From: Bacillota bacterium | GTDB taxonomy: Bacteria; Bacillota; Clostridia; Lachnospirales; Anaerotignaceae | Assembly (NCBI GenBank): GCA_022791155.1 | Contig: JAAVYN010000033.1 | Coordinates: 1-50,653, forward strand | DNA: 50,653 nucleotides | Direction: 5' to 3' | Shown: positions 35,395 to 44,443 of the stretch, one piece after another | Layout of the letters: every line of letters starts with the position of its first letter | Numbering within the stretch: the first letter of the stretch is position 1 | The notes under the pieces: generated by a model | Database searches by the model: none | What the model was told of the DNA's origin: nothing | Seen by the model: the letters and a program-made list of their open reading frames with translations, nothing else | Made by a program: the position numbers and the translations under genes

Positions 35395-35410
35395 TGTTTC
35401 ACGTGAAACA
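35395..35410. promoter_or_regulatory. parS: parS site 1
   Basis: TGTTTCACGTGAAACA, a perfect 16-bp palindrome identical to the bacterial parS consensus bound by ParB. It lies upstream of the parAB operon. The surrounding 35159-36210 spacer is otherwise without a supported gene. Confidence 0.95.
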
Positions 35411-35578
35411 TCACGCAAATCCACTTATATTTCACAGCAACATCATCGAAGCATCACATTTCGCACCGCAAATTTATTTTTCTCTTTTTCGGTTAAATTT
35501 CCATTGAAAAATAATTATAATAGATATATTTTCAACTGAATAAAACTATCATTCAAAACAACACCAACCATTCCAAAC

Positions 35579-35594
35579 TGTTTCACGTGAAACA
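35579..35594. promoter_or_regulatory. parS: parS site 2
   Basis: A second identical TGTTTCACGTGAAACA, 184 bp from the first. Two sites in this spacer make it a ParB loading zone near the origin, about 14 kb from oriC. Confidence 0.95.
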
Positions 35595-35844
35595 ATTCCA
35601 TTTTTGTTTAACACAGCCGCAAAATCAATCCATTTTCAACACTTCTGTCTTCAGTTGACAAATGCACACAAACTCTGAACACAAAACATTTTCACAAATT
35701 CATTTCAAAACAAAATCAATTCCAATTCACTTTCACGCTTCCAAAAAGGAGAAAATCGCAACGACATTTTTGGCCTGAAAAACACAAAAATGAGCTGTGA
35801 ACAAAATCAAAACCAAAAATAAACAGAAAAATATATTGACAGCA

Positions 35845-35872
35845 TTGATTTTTGATGAATATGTGATATAAT
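35845..35872 (+). promoter_or_regulatory. Candidate promoter upstream of parA
   Basis: TTGATT (35845-35850) and TATAAT (35867-35872) are 16 bp apart. The leader to parA would be about 330 nt. A second TATAAT overlaps the parA start codon and is unlikely to be a promoter. Confidence 0.45.
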
Positions 35873-36210
35873 TATTCAATACACTTTATTAAAAACTACA
35901 TTTTGGAAATTATATTATCACTCAAAAACAAAAGTGTATAATGCTGTAAATCATGAATCAAACAAATTTGTGATTGAATTTTTGAACTGAAATTTGATGA
36001 CATACATTTTGTCACAACAAATGCAGCACACATGACAACAAAACAATGAAAATGAACAGCGTTTTGAAAAACATTCTCACGGAACACAAAACAGTTTTCA
36101 TTTTCTGTTCAAAATCAAAATTAATATATTTTTCATAAATCTTCAAAATTTCATGCAACAATTGTGTTAACATATTTCAATGTTTTTTTCTGCTGGGGGC
36201 ATAGGGTATA

Positions 36211-36984
36211 ATGGGAAAAGTCAGAATCATAGCCATAGCAAACCAAAAAGGCGGCGTTGGAAAAACAACAACAGCCATAAATTTGTCAGCTTGTCTGGCT
36301 GAAGCCGGAAAAAACGTTCTGCTCATAGACGCCGACCCGCAGGGAAACAGCACAAGCGGCGTTGGCCTTGAAAAAAACAAAATTCAAGAAACAATATACA
36401 ACATGTTCCTTGGCGAAGCCGAAATTGGCGACATAATCAAAAACACATGTGTTGAAAAGCTGAAAATTGCGCCCTCAAACATGGAGCTTGCCGGGGCAGA
36501 AATTGAATTGATTGGAAACGAAAAAAGAGAATTCATACTCAAAAACGAAATTGAAAAAATTAAAAACAAATTTGACTTCATTATAATAGACTGTCCGCCA
36601 AGCTTGAACATAATAACCGTGAACGCTCTTTCGGCCGCGGACACAGTTCTTGTTCCCATACAATGCGAATATTTCGCGCTTGAGGGCCTTGAACAGCTTC
36701 TTCACACAATTGGGCTTGTGAAAAAACGGCTCAATCCCTCTTTGGAGCTTGAAGGAATGGTTTTCACAATGTATGATTCAAGGACAAACCTTTCACTTGA
36801 AGTTGTTGAAGAAGTGAAACACAGCCTTGGCCCGGAGGTTTACAGAACAATAATCCCAAGAAACATAAAACTTGGTGAAGCGCCCAGCCATGGTCTTCCT
36901 ATAACGCTTTATGCCGACAAATCAAAAGGCGCAGAAAGTTATAGGCTTTTGGCAGAAGAAGTTATGGAAAAGGAGTGGAATTGA
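36211..36984 (+). CDS. parA: Chromosome partitioning ATPase ParA (Soj)
   Basis: Walker-type ATPase that moves ParB-parS complexes on the nucleoid and, in B. subtilis, tunes DnaA. The 257-residue protein has IAIANQKGGVGKTTTAINL with the deviant Walker A (12-19), DADPQGN (about 40-46) and FIIIDCPPSLNIITVNAL. Length and motifs are typical. The start ATG at 36211 has AGGG close by, a weak site. It precedes parB by 1 bp and lies 3' of two parS sites. It is on the strand reading toward oriC, unlike the usual arrangement. Confidence 0.95.
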   Translation: MGKVRIIAIANQKGGVGKTTTAINLSACLAEAGKNVLLIDADPQGNSTSGVGLEKNKIQETIYNMFLGEAEIGDIIKNTCVEKLKIAPSNMELAGAEIELIGNEKREFILKNEIEKIKNKFDFIIIDCPPSLNIITVNALSAADTVLVPIQCEYFALEGLEQLLHTIGLVKKRLNPSLELEGMVFTMYDSRTNLSLEVVEEVKHSLGPEVYRTIIPRNIKLGEAPSHGLPITLYADKSKGAESYRLLAEEVMEKEWN

Positions 36985-36985
36985 T

Positions 36986-37879
36986 TTGGCCATTAAAAAA
37001 AGCGCATTGGGTTTCAAAGGCCGTGGCCTTGATGCCCTGATTAATCCTGAGGCGGCAGGCGTGAATGAAAATGAGGGCGAAAATGTTGTTGAAATTGACA
37101 TAAACAAAATTGAACCAAACCGCAGCCAGCCCCGAAAGCATTTTGACGAAGAAGCGCTGGAAGCACTGGCCGAATCCATAAAAGAGCATGGCGTCATACA
37201 ACCTGTTATACTCAACAAAAAAGACGAATTTTATGAACTGATTGCTGGTGAAAGACGCTGGCGCGCTTCCAAAATTGCCGGCATGAAAAAAATTCCGGCT
37301 GTCATAAAAAACTATGACGAAAAAACAACATTTGAAATTGCATTGATTGAAAACCTTCAAAGGGAAGATCTCAACGCCATTGAAGAAGCCAATGGATATA
37401 AAAAGCTGAGTGACGAATTCAGCCTAAGCCAGGAAGAAATTGCGAAAAAAGTTGGAAAAAGCCGTTCCGCCGTGGCCAATGCCATGCGCCTGCTCAGCTT
37501 GGAGCAAAAAGTGCGCGAGCTTGTTGTTGGCGGCAAAATTTCGGCCGGTCATGCGCGCGCGCTTCTTCCTGTTGAAGACGAAAGCATTCAGTTTGAGCTT
37601 GCAGAAAAAATCATTGAAGAAGATTTGAGCGTCAGAAAAGCAGAAGAAATGGTCAAAAAATATGTTTCCGCCAAAAACAACGAAGCCACTGTGAAAAAAG
37701 AAGAAAAACAAAAATTGTCATCATGCGTTTTTGGCAAAATTGAAACTGACCTCAAAAGCATATTTGGCACAAATGTCAAACTGAAGGGAAAGCAAAACAA
37801 AGGGAAAATTGAAATTGAATTTTATTCTGATGAGGATTTGGACAGGCTTGTGACACTGATGAACAGAATTAACAATTGA
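36986..37879 (+). CDS. parB: Chromosome partitioning protein ParB (Spo0J)
   Basis: CTP-dependent DNA clamp that loads at parS. The 297-residue protein has the N-terminal Soj-activating region (KKSALGFKGRGLDALI, about 3-18), the CTPase motif GERRWRASK (about 90-98), the helix-turn-helix (LSQEEIAKKVGKSRSAVANAMRLLSL, about 148-173) and a C-terminal dimerisation helix. The start is TTG at 36986 with AAGGAGTGG at 7 nt; the longer frame from 36911 lies inside parA. The genes are separated by 1 bp, so they are coupled. Confidence 0.95.
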   Translation: MAIKKSALGFKGRGLDALINPEAAGVNENEGENVVEIDINKIEPNRSQPRKHFDEEALEALAESIKEHGVIQPVILNKKDEFYELIAGERRWRASKIAGMKKIPAVIKNYDEKTTFEIALIENLQREDLNAIEEANGYKKLSDEFSLSQEEIAKKVGKSRSAVANAMRLLSLEQKVRELVVGGKISAGHARALLPVEDESIQFELAEKIIEEDLSVRKAEEMVKKYVSAKNNEATVKKEEKQKLSSCVFGKIETDLKSIFGTNVKLKGKQNKGKIEIEFYSDEDLDRLVTLMNRINN

Positions 37880-37902
37880 CATAGATTGGGTGTGTTTTGA
37901 AT

Positions 37903-38637
37903 ATGAGCGTCATCAGCAGTTTTATAGACCAATATATGGCCTATATAATATTGGCGCTTATGGTTTTAATAGCGATATTATTATTGATAAGCGTCACATC
38001 AGCAATTCAAGTCAAAAAATTGAAAAAGAGATATAACGCGTTCACTGGCGGCAAAAGAAGGCCCGAACGCAGCCTTGAAGCCCAGTTGAGCGAATATCAC
38101 GACATGACGGAACGCCTTGAATATAAATATTCAATGATGTGCGATGTCATACGCGATATGGACAAAAACATTGAAAAATGCGTTCAAAAGGTTGGAATTG
38201 TCAGATATAACCCTTTTGACGAAATGGGCGGCAACCTCTGCTATGCCGTTGCCATATTGGACAACGAGAACAACGGCATTGTTTTGAACGGCATACACAG
38301 CCGCACAGGAAGCTTCACATATGCCAAGCCAATTGAGCTCGGCGTGAGCGAATATGTTCTCTCAGTTGAAGAAAAGCAGGCAATTGACGCCGCAATGGCC
38401 AATGGCCACATTTCTCAAACAAGGGCTGAAATGATTGACGAGCTTGCAAGCAGAAGAATTCGCGCATATGCCGACCCTGAAAAGAAAAAGCCAAAAATTG
38501 AAGCTGAAGACGACATCATCGTTGAAGGCCAAATTTCAATTGATGAAATGTTGAAAGCCATGTCAGAGGCAATATGTACTCCGGAAATCGGGGGGAATGA
38601 TTTCCGGGACACAAAAACGGCAAAAACATTGATGTAA
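37903..38637 (+). CDS. DUF4446 membrane protein
   Basis: A 244-residue protein with one N-terminal membrane helix (about 8-32, YMAYIILALMVLIAILLLISV), a coiled stalk, and the DUF4446 domain (about 85-160: VGIVRYNPFDEMGGNLCYAVAILDNENNGIVLNGIHSRTGSFTYAKPI). The usual protein stops near residue 165; this one has an extra hydrophilic tail. A perfect CCGGAAATC/GATTTCCGG hairpin lies in the last codons (38581-38607). DUF4446 genes often follow parB in Clostridia. ATG 37903 or TTG 37897 may be the start. Function unknown. Confidence 0.88.
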   Translation: MSVISSFIDQYMAYIILALMVLIAILLLISVTSAIQVKKLKKRYNAFTGGKRRPERSLEAQLSEYHDMTERLEYKYSMMCDVIRDMDKNIEKCVQKVGIVRYNPFDEMGGNLCYAVAILDNENNGIVLNGIHSRTGSFTYAKPIELGVSEYVLSVEEKQAIDAAMANGHISQTRAEMIDELASRRIRAYADPEKKKPKIEAEDDIIVEGQISIDEMLKAMSEAICTPEIGGNDFRDTKTAKTLM

Positions 38638-38956
38638 TTGCCCGCCTTTGTATAAATATATTTTTGCCGGGTTAAATTAAAATATACATTGAATTTCAGT
38701 TTTTTTGTGAAATTCATTCATGCGGCAAATTCCACAGCATTCAGTTTGATGCATTCATCTGACAAATGACACAGTCACTCCAAATGTGAAATTTTGTGTT
38801 TTTCAAACTAAAAACACAATTGTGATTTCAGTCATGTGAATGGGAACACAAAAAGAATTGGAATGACAAAAATGAATGCGTAAATTGCACAATCAAATTG
38901 ATGTGAAAATCCACTGAAACATTTTTTTATATCTTTGTTTTTTGTGTGAAAAAAAT

Positions 38957-38998
38957 CCGGCTTTTGCGCAATTTGTGTTTGCGCGGCCAAAAAGCCGG
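38957..38998 (-). terminator. Long nested hairpin upstream of serS
   Basis: CCGGCTTTT pairs with AAAAGCCGG and inside it GCGCAA pairs with TTGCGC. On the minus strand the stem is followed by a long T run, so it would terminate leftward transcription, although no leftward gene is seen here. It could protect the parAB-DUF4446 unit from antisense reading. Confidence 0.6.
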
Positions 38999-39033
38999 CC
39001 GATTGAAATTTTATAAAACGGGAGGAAAAAACA

Positions 39034-40308
39034 ATGCTTGATGTTAAACGTTTGAGAAGCGAGTTTGACGATGTCAAAGCAGCACTCGCAAAAAGAAATA
39101 AAGATTATAACCTTGAAAAATTTATAGAGCTTGACAAAAAAAGGCGTGAACTCATAGGCGCCGTTGAAGAACTCAAAATGAAACAAAACGCCGATTCAAA
39201 AGAAATTCCAAAACTCAAAAAAGAAGGAAAGGACACAGCGGCGTTGATGTCCGAAATGAAAGAGCTTTCTGAAAAAATAAAGGAGCTTGACGCCCAGGTC
39301 AACGCCGTTGATTCGGAAGTCACTGAATTTTTATACACTGTTCCAAACACGCCATACAAACTTGTTGCAGCAGGAAAAGATGACAGCGAAAATGAGGAGC
39401 TTCGCAAATTTGGCGAACCAAGAAAGTTCGATTTTGAGCCAAAGCCCCACTGGGAAATAGGCGATGACTATGGCTTTCTTGATCCGGCAACAGCGGCAAA
39501 AATCACAGGGGCACGCTTCACTGTGTATAAAGGCATTGCCGCAAAAATGGAACGCGCGCTCATCAATTTCATGCTTGACATGCACACAGAAAAACACGGC
39601 TACACCGAAATTTTCCCGCCGTTCATGGTCAACAGAAAGTCGATGACAGGAACAGGCCAGCTTCCAAAATTTGAAGAAGACGCATTCAAGGTTGCCGGAA
39701 CAGACTATTTCCTTGTTCCAACAGCCGAGGTGCCTGTGACAAACATGTATGCCGACATGATCCTTGACGGAAACCTTCTTCCCATAAAGCACACAGCCTA
39801 CACAGCCTGTTTCAGGGCAGAAGCCGGAAGCGCCGGGCGCGACACAAGGGGGCTCATACGCCAGCACCAGTTCAACAAAGTTGAAATGGTCAAATTTGCC
39901 AGACCCGAAAATTCATATGACGAGCTTGAATCGCTCACAAACGACGCCGAAGAAATTTTGAAGACGCTCAACATTCCATATAGAGTTGTGAGACTTTGCG
40001 GCGGCGATTTGGGCTTCAGCTCAGCAATGACATATGACATTGAAGTTTGGATGCCAAGCTACAACCGCTATGTTGAAATTTCAAGCTGTTCGAACTTTGA
40101 AGATTTTCAGGCAAGGCGCGCCAACATAAAATTCAAAGACAATGTGAAAGACAAAGCGCGCTTCGTTCACACGCTCAACGGAAGCGGCCTTGCAGTTGGG
40201 CGCACCACAGCCGCCATAATGGAGAACTATCAGCAGGCTGACGGATCAATTGTCATTCCTGAAGCTCTCCGGCCATATATGGGCGGTTTGGAAAAGATAA
40301 CAAAATGA
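39034..40308 (+). CDS. serS: Seryl-tRNA synthetase
   Basis: Charges tRNA-Ser (and tRNA-Sec where present). The 424-residue class II enzyme has the N-terminal long coiled-coil tRNA arm (about 1-110, [23 protein letters not shown]), class II motif 2 ([26 protein letters not shown]) and motif 3 ([24 protein letters not shown]). Length is normal. GGGAGG precedes the ATG. No T-box leader is visible. It is last in the parA-parB-DUF4446-serS run, an arrangement known from Clostridia. Confidence 0.96.
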   Translation: MLDVKRLRSEFDDVKAALAKRNKDYNLEKFIELDKKRRELIGAVEELKMKQNADSKEIPKLKKEGKDTAALMSEMKELSEKIKELDAQVNAVDSEVTEFLYTVPNTPYKLVAAGKDDSENEELRKFGEPRKFDFEPKPHWEIGDDYGFLDPATAAKITGARFTVYKGIAAKMERALINFMLDMHTEKHGYTEIFPPFMVNRKSMTGTGQLPKFEEDAFKVAGTDYFLVPTAEVPVTNMYADMILDGNLLPIKHTAYTACFRAEAGSAGRDTRGLIRQHQFNKVEMVKFARPENSYDELESLTNDAEEILKTLNIPYRVVRLCGGDLGFSSAMTYDIEVWMPSYNRYVEISSCSNFEDFQARRANIKFKDNVKDKARFVHTLNGSGLAVGRTTAAIMENYQQADGSIVIPEALRPYMGGLEKITK

Positions 40309-40833
40309 TTTTTGAATGAATTTCACATCATTTTTATATAAAAATGAATTATGCGCTGAATGAATCGGTTTTGTCATAAATTTTGCGATGCATTTGTGTT
40401 GCATGAGTGAGTTCCATGTTTTTTGAACAAATGGCGCTCACTCATGCTGAATTTGAATTGAAACTGAACCGAATTTTTTTGAATGCAGATCTGTTGCCAA
40501 ATTTTTTGAATGCGTTTATATTTATGCATTTATATTTTCATAAAAATCAAAACTGTTTGCCACACAATGAAAATATGCTTCAACAGATCAAAAAAATTTA
40601 TAAAAATAAAAAAATATAGGAATAGTTTGGCGCTTTTCAGTCAAGCATTTAAAAAATGATTTAACAACGAACTGACAATGAATCAACAATTGTTTTGGCT
40701 GTGTTCCATTTTCAATTGAGCTTTCATTTGTTTTGGCACACAAAAATTCAATTGAAATTTCAAAAATTTGTCTGTTCGTCAAATTTACAAAAAACACTGA
40801 AACATAAACAGTTCAAAAATGTGGAGGGCTTCA
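40309..40833. other. Spacer after serS with a 20-bp perfect palindrome
   Basis: TCATTTTTATATAAAAATGA (40328-40347) is a perfect palindrome 19 bp after the serS stop; it could be a weak terminator or an operator. The rest of this AT-rich stretch holds no gene I can support. A GTGGAGG site directly precedes the next start. Confidence 0.5.
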
Positions 40834-41199
40834 TTGAGAAAGGCAGATTTTGTGTTGGCAGCGGCGGCTTTCATAGCAGCCGGCGGTTTATACGGCGGCT
40901 TTTATTTGAAAAACAACGGAAAAGGCGGCACCGCTGTGATATATGTTGACAAAGAGCCAATTGCGCGGCTGAGTTTGAAAAACGACATTGCATATACAGT
41001 TGAAGCCGGCGGGGGATATAACATTGTTGAAATTGAAAACGGCAGTGTGAGCGTGTCCGGCGCCGATTGCCGTGACAAAATATGCGTTGGCCACAAAAGC
41101 ATAAACAAAACAAATGAAAGCATAATATGCCTTCCTCACAAAATGGTTGTGGAGATAGAAGATGGCGAAAGCTCAAGCGTTGACGCCATAGCCCAGTGA
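40834..41199 (+). CDS. NusG domain II-containing membrane protein
   Basis: A 121-residue protein with one N-terminal membrane helix (about 6-27, FVLAAAAFIAAGGLYGGFYL) and an extracytoplasmic NusG domain II-like beta domain (about 35-115: AVIYVDKEPIARLSL, YNIVEIENGSVSVSGADCRDKICVGHKSINKTNESIICLPHKMVVEIE). The CRDKICV and ICLPHKM segments are family-typical and contain the conserved cysteines. TTG at 40834 follows GGAGG by 6 nt; the ATG at 40819 overlaps the site. The stop overlaps the start of the Gx transporter gene, as in many Clostridia; this pair is thought to act in isoprenoid or redox membrane processes, but the role is not established. Confidence 0.85.
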   Translation: MRKADFVLAAAAFIAAGGLYGGFYLKNNGKGGTAVIYVDKEPIARLSLKNDIAYTVEAGGGYNIVEIENGSVSVSGADCRDKICVGHKSINKTNESIICLPHKMVVEIEDGESSSVDAIAQ

Positions 41200-41726
41200 A
41201 ACCACGTGAAACAATTGAAATGGAGAAAGAGCAATTGAGCAGAAAAATCGCTTATTATGGTATATTTGGCGCTTTGGCCATACTGGCAGGATATGTTGAA
41301 GCAATGGTTCCTGTTCCATTGCCCGTTCCTGGCATAAAACTGGGGCTTTCAAACGTTGTTGTGCTTTTGGCGCTCTACACAATGGGTTCAAAACAGGCTT
41401 TTGGCATATCAATTGTTCGCGTGGCCGTTTCAGCGCTTCTTTTCAAAGGCATGACTGGCCTTTGGTATAGCGCCGCTGGCGCCGTTTTAAGCTTTGTTGT
41501 TATGTCATTTGCACAAAAAACCGAAAAATTTTCAATCGCCGGTGTGAGCATATTGGGCGGAATTTTCCACAACATGGGCCAACTGCTTGCCGCATGGTTC
41601 ATTCTCGGCCGTGCTGTTGTCATATATTTGGCGCCTGTTTTGACAATTTGCGGCGCCATCACGGGCTTTGCCATTGGCGTCATCTCTGAAATGTGCGTGA
41701 AGCACATCAATGTGAACACAAAATGA
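41196..41726 (+). CDS. Gx transporter family membrane protein
   Basis: A 176-residue polytopic protein of the Gx transporter family, historically called heptaprenyl diphosphate synthase component I. Five to six hydrophobic segments, with YVEAMVPVPLPVPGIKLGLSNVVVLLALY and GGIFHNMGQLLAAWFI typical of the family. The GTG at 41196 overlaps the upstream stop (GTGA). A TTG at 41235, preceded by GGAG, would give the more usual short N-terminus, so the true start is uncertain. A half parS-like sequence CACGTGAAACA lies at 41203-41213 within this N-terminus. A strong terminator follows. Confidence 0.8.
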   Translation: MKPRETIEMEKEQLSRKIAYYGIFGALAILAGYVEAMVPVPLPVPGIKLGLSNVVVLLALYTMGSKQAFGISIVRVAVSALLFKGMTGLWYSAAGAVLSFVVMSFAQKTEKFSIAGVSILGGIFHNMGQLLAAWFILGRAVVIYLAPVLTICGAITGFAIGVISEMCVKHINVNTK

Positions 41727-41732
41727 AGAATC

Positions 41733-41774
41733 CAAAAAAGACTTTGGTTCAAAGTTTGCCATTGTCTTTTTTTG
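41733..41774 (+). terminator. Terminator of the NusG-II/Gx operon
   Basis: CAAAAAAGAC pairs with GTCTTTTTTTG, with an inner TGG/CCA, 6 bp after the Gx stop. Confidence 0.85.
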
Positions 41775-41866
41775 TGTGCTTCATTGCGGCACAGCAATTG
41801 AAACATGAATTTTCCAGAAAAGCGCTTTCATCAGAAAATCAGTTTTCGAAAAATTGAGCTGAAATT

Positions 41867-42056
41867 GAGAATGAGCTGGGCATGGATTTGAAGTGAATTT
41901 ATGATTAAATTTGGAGCGGATTCAAAATGAGTTGGAAGTTAATTCAAAGAAGTTTATGATAAATTTGGAATGAGTTGGAAACATGTTTGAAGTGAGTTCG
42001 GAATTAATTTTGGAATGAGTTGGGAATGAGTTTGAAATAAATTTGAAGCAAAAAAA
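41867..42056. repeat. Degenerate minisatellite-like tract
   Basis: Irregular repeats of GGAATGAGTTGGAA and (GAA)GTTTATGATAAATTTGGA types, with two long units around 41890 and 41945. On the minus strand a frame through it spells repeated LIP and QLIP peptides, but there is no ribosome binding site. I take it as non-coding. Confidence 0.6.
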
Positions 42057-42076
42057 CAATTTTCACAAAAAGACAA

Positions 42077-42108
42077 CCTGCCTATTTTAATTTTATAAAA
42101 TAGACAGG
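42077..42108. other. Long perfect-arm hairpin
   Basis: CCTG-c-CTATTTTA pairs with TAAAATAG-a-CAGG around a short loop. It lies beyond the leftward transcript predicted from the promoter at 43.05 kb and could be its terminator. Confidence 0.5.
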
Positions 42109-42269
42109 CCATCAAAATATTTCTGTTTCTAACAAAACACTTTCTCCTTTTATTTGTGTTCATATTTTTCAATCAAATTTGAACACGAATATCGTTTGGT
42201 GAAAAAAATATTTTATACTTTTTTTTGGTGGAACAATTGTGTTTTTATTATGTTTTTATTGCTTTTTTA

Positions 42270-43034
42270 ATTTGTTTATTTAATTTTTGATTTTGGGCTG
42301 GTTTTGTGGAAAAGCTTTTCAAAACATCTTCCGCATATCCGCTTGCGGTCTTTCATTGTTTCCGCATTTGATTTTGACATTGCTTTTTCCAAAAAACCAT
42401 AATTAAAAAACTTTGTCACATGAACATCGGAACCAGCCTCCCGGATAAATTTTATACTAATATCGAATAACACTCAAATAAACTCTCCCATTTGAAACTT
42501 TTGAGCAGCCTTCTTTTTCAGGCTTCCATTAGCAAAATCTTCCGTCGATGCAGTTCATTGGAAAATAATCGCACCTGTATATTAGATTTTTTCCAACTGT
42601 TTTTGCTGTTTAGAACAGCAAATGTTTTGACGTTTCATATAGTTGTTGCGTGTGTCACCATATCTTCAACATTTAATTTCTTGAATCATTAACTTTTCAT
42701 TGTTTTAAATTTTAGTTAGTATTACATTACATCAATTTTTAGTTATTATATTTTATTAAGTTTTGGGTTTTATATTTCTTTTATATAGTTTTTTTAGCCG
42801 TTTCCCCCTTTTTCATATATTAGCTACGGTCTGTATTTATATCAAAAAAGGAAATTTTTAATAACAATAAGGATTAAAAAGTGATTGAGCTGTTTTTTAT
42901 AAAACTATTCAATCTGTGAACCATTTCAAATTTTATGCTTTGTGTAAATTCTAATGGCCTTAAAAACATGACCGAAACTTTTTTAATTTAACTGTCCTTA
43001 ATTTTCCCTATTGTTGTTTCCTTTTGATGACATC
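42270..43034 (-). other. Transcribed-looking region without a clear gene
   Basis: Directly downstream (leftward) of a near-consensus minus-strand promoter. The longest frame (42276-42473, minus, 65 residues, ending MKDRKRICGRCFEKLFHKT) has no clear site or family. A 31-residue frame with FLRPLEFTQSIKFEMVHRLN lies nearer the promoter. The region contains a GCTGTT-CTA-AACAGC hairpin (42606-42620). It may be a small RNA, a regulatory region or a decayed gene. No rnpB, tmRNA, 6S or SRP RNA hallmark is visible. Confidence 0.35.
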
Positions 43035-43063
43035 ATTATAACGCTTCGAAAAGCAAAAGTCAA
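43035..43063 (-). promoter_or_regulatory. Near-consensus sigma-A promoter, leftward
   Basis: On the minus strand TTGACT (43058-43063) and TATAAT (43035-43040) are separated by exactly 17 bp. It is one of the two best promoters in the window and points into a stretch without a recognised gene, away from the glycosylase gene whose stop is just upstream. Confidence 0.8.
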
Positions 43064-43102
43064 TACAAATTGAATTAATTTAGTCACTAAACCAATTGTA
43101 TG

Positions 43103-43675
43103 CTAAATATTCGGCATAGCGTCTATCACCGCACTAAGCTTGTGGAGATCCTCAACATATATGTCATTGAGTGAAGTGTTATATATCACAGCGGCCGGAT
43201 GATAGAGCGGGAATATGTTCAAATTGTCTTCTGTTTTGACAACCGTGCCATGAACAGAGCCAATTGAAATGTCTTTTTTTCCAGTCACAGCCCTGAGAGG
43301 AGTGTTCCCCAATGTCACTATGAGCCTTGGTTTGACAGTTTCAATTTCTTTTTTGAGCAGAGGAAGGAAATCGGCAATTTCGCTTTCAGTTGGTTTTCTG
43401 TTGACTGTTCTCCCGGCGCCGCTGATTTTTGATGGCCTGAGCTTGACAGTGTTTGTTATATAGAGATCCTTTCTGTCAACGCCAACAATTTCAATGAACT
43501 TGTCCAAATTTTTGCCCGCTTTTCCAACAAACGGGTGACCTTGCTTTTCCTCATCGCCTCCAGGCGCTTCGCCAATAAGAAATATGCCGCTGTCATAGCT
43601 CCCTTCGCCCATAACCAGTGTTATTTCATTATACTTTTGTATATACTCGTTCTGCATTTCCTCAAGAGTTTTCAT
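43103..43675 (-). CDS. Uracil-DNA glycosylase (family 4/5-like)
   Basis: Removes uracil from DNA in base excision repair. The 190-residue protein has the glycosylase motif GEAPGGDEEKQGHPFVGKAGKNLD (about 32-55), ITNTVKLRPSK (about 74-84), IVTLGNTPLRAVTG and the LYHPAAVIY motif (about 157-165). The four cysteines that bind an iron-sulfur cluster in typical family 4 enzymes are absent: the whole protein has no cysteine. Clusterless relatives with this layout occur in Clostridia. GGGGGAAAACAA precedes ATG 43675. It lies among the origin genes, separated from recF by a DnaA-box cluster. Confidence 0.9.
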   Translation of the reverse strand: MKTLEEMQNEYIQKYNEITLVMGEGSYDSGIFLIGEAPGGDEEKQGHPFVGKAGKNLDKFIEIVGVDRKDLYITNTVKLRPSKISGAGRTVNRKPTESEIADFLPLLKKEIETVKPRLIVTLGNTPLRAVTGKKDISIGSVHGTVVKTEDNLNIFPLYHPAAVIYNTSLNDIYVEDLHKLSAVIDAMPNI

Positions 43676-43757
43676 TTGTTTTCCCCCATTTCAAAATCAT
43701 CAATATAAAACATGTTTGTCCACATATCAGAGATTTCATATGTGGTTGAGCTGAACT

Positions 43758-44110
43758 TTATCCACATAAATTTGAAGTTATCCACAAAAAATGTGCATAA
43801 CTTTATATAGTTATTAATAATCAAAATTTAACTAAATAATGTATGTCGTATAACATCGATTATCCATATATTGGAAAAACATTCAAATTCAATGTTGACA
43901 AATCAAAATATATAAAAACATAAACTGAATTAAATGTATTAATATATTTCATTCTCAAATTGTGAAAAACAGCCATTTTTAAGCATTTTTAATTTCAAAA
44001 CAAATCATATGGCATTAATTTTATTGCATTTTTTGACATATTATTTCATTTATATTATATATCTGAAATACATAAGTTGTCAACTTTATCCACATTTATT
44101 ATGTGGATAA
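43758..44110. promoter_or_regulatory. DnaA-box cluster downstream of recF
   Basis: Matches to TTATNCACA: 43758-43766 and 43778-43786 (TTATCCACA), 43792-43800 (inverted TTATGCACA), 43860-43868 (TTATCCATA, one mismatch), 44086-44094 (TTATCCACA) and 44102-44110 (inverted TTATCCACA). The last two face each other. The 43676-44443 spacer has no supported gene and is very AT-rich between the two groups of boxes. Confidence 0.8.
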
Positions 44111-44443
44111 CTTGAACAAACAGCACACTGAAAAACTGAATTTTGTGGTTTTGAAGCACGAATATCTTTTTCAATGGATATATTCAACCAACAAGAGCAC
44201 ATGCGTTCCACATGAAAAAATTTTCTTTTTGGAGCAAAAAAATTGAGAAAACCGACAACGGCTCATGATCAATGAATGTGCGCAATACGCTGCTGAAGCC
44301 ACATCAAATGATTTTGGCACTGTCATCAGGCCAATGCTTTGCCCAAACTGCATATGTTCATTCCAAACGAAGACATTCACTTGACAAAACGACACACAGC
44401 CAAAAAAAGAAACATCAGTGCAAAGAAAGGAACATTCCATTCT

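Noticed and set aside
36207-36212. TATAAT overlapping the parA start codon
   Set aside because: No -35 box at a proper distance and transcription would start inside the gene.
41954-42172. Minus-strand 72-residue frame with LIP repeats
   Set aside because: Runs over the degenerate minisatellite tract and the hairpin; no initiation signal.
42481-42740. Decayed integrase or known RNA gene
   Set aside because: Three-frame translation of the minus strand gave only short, unconvincing matches; no RNase P, tmRNA, SRP or 6S hallmark.
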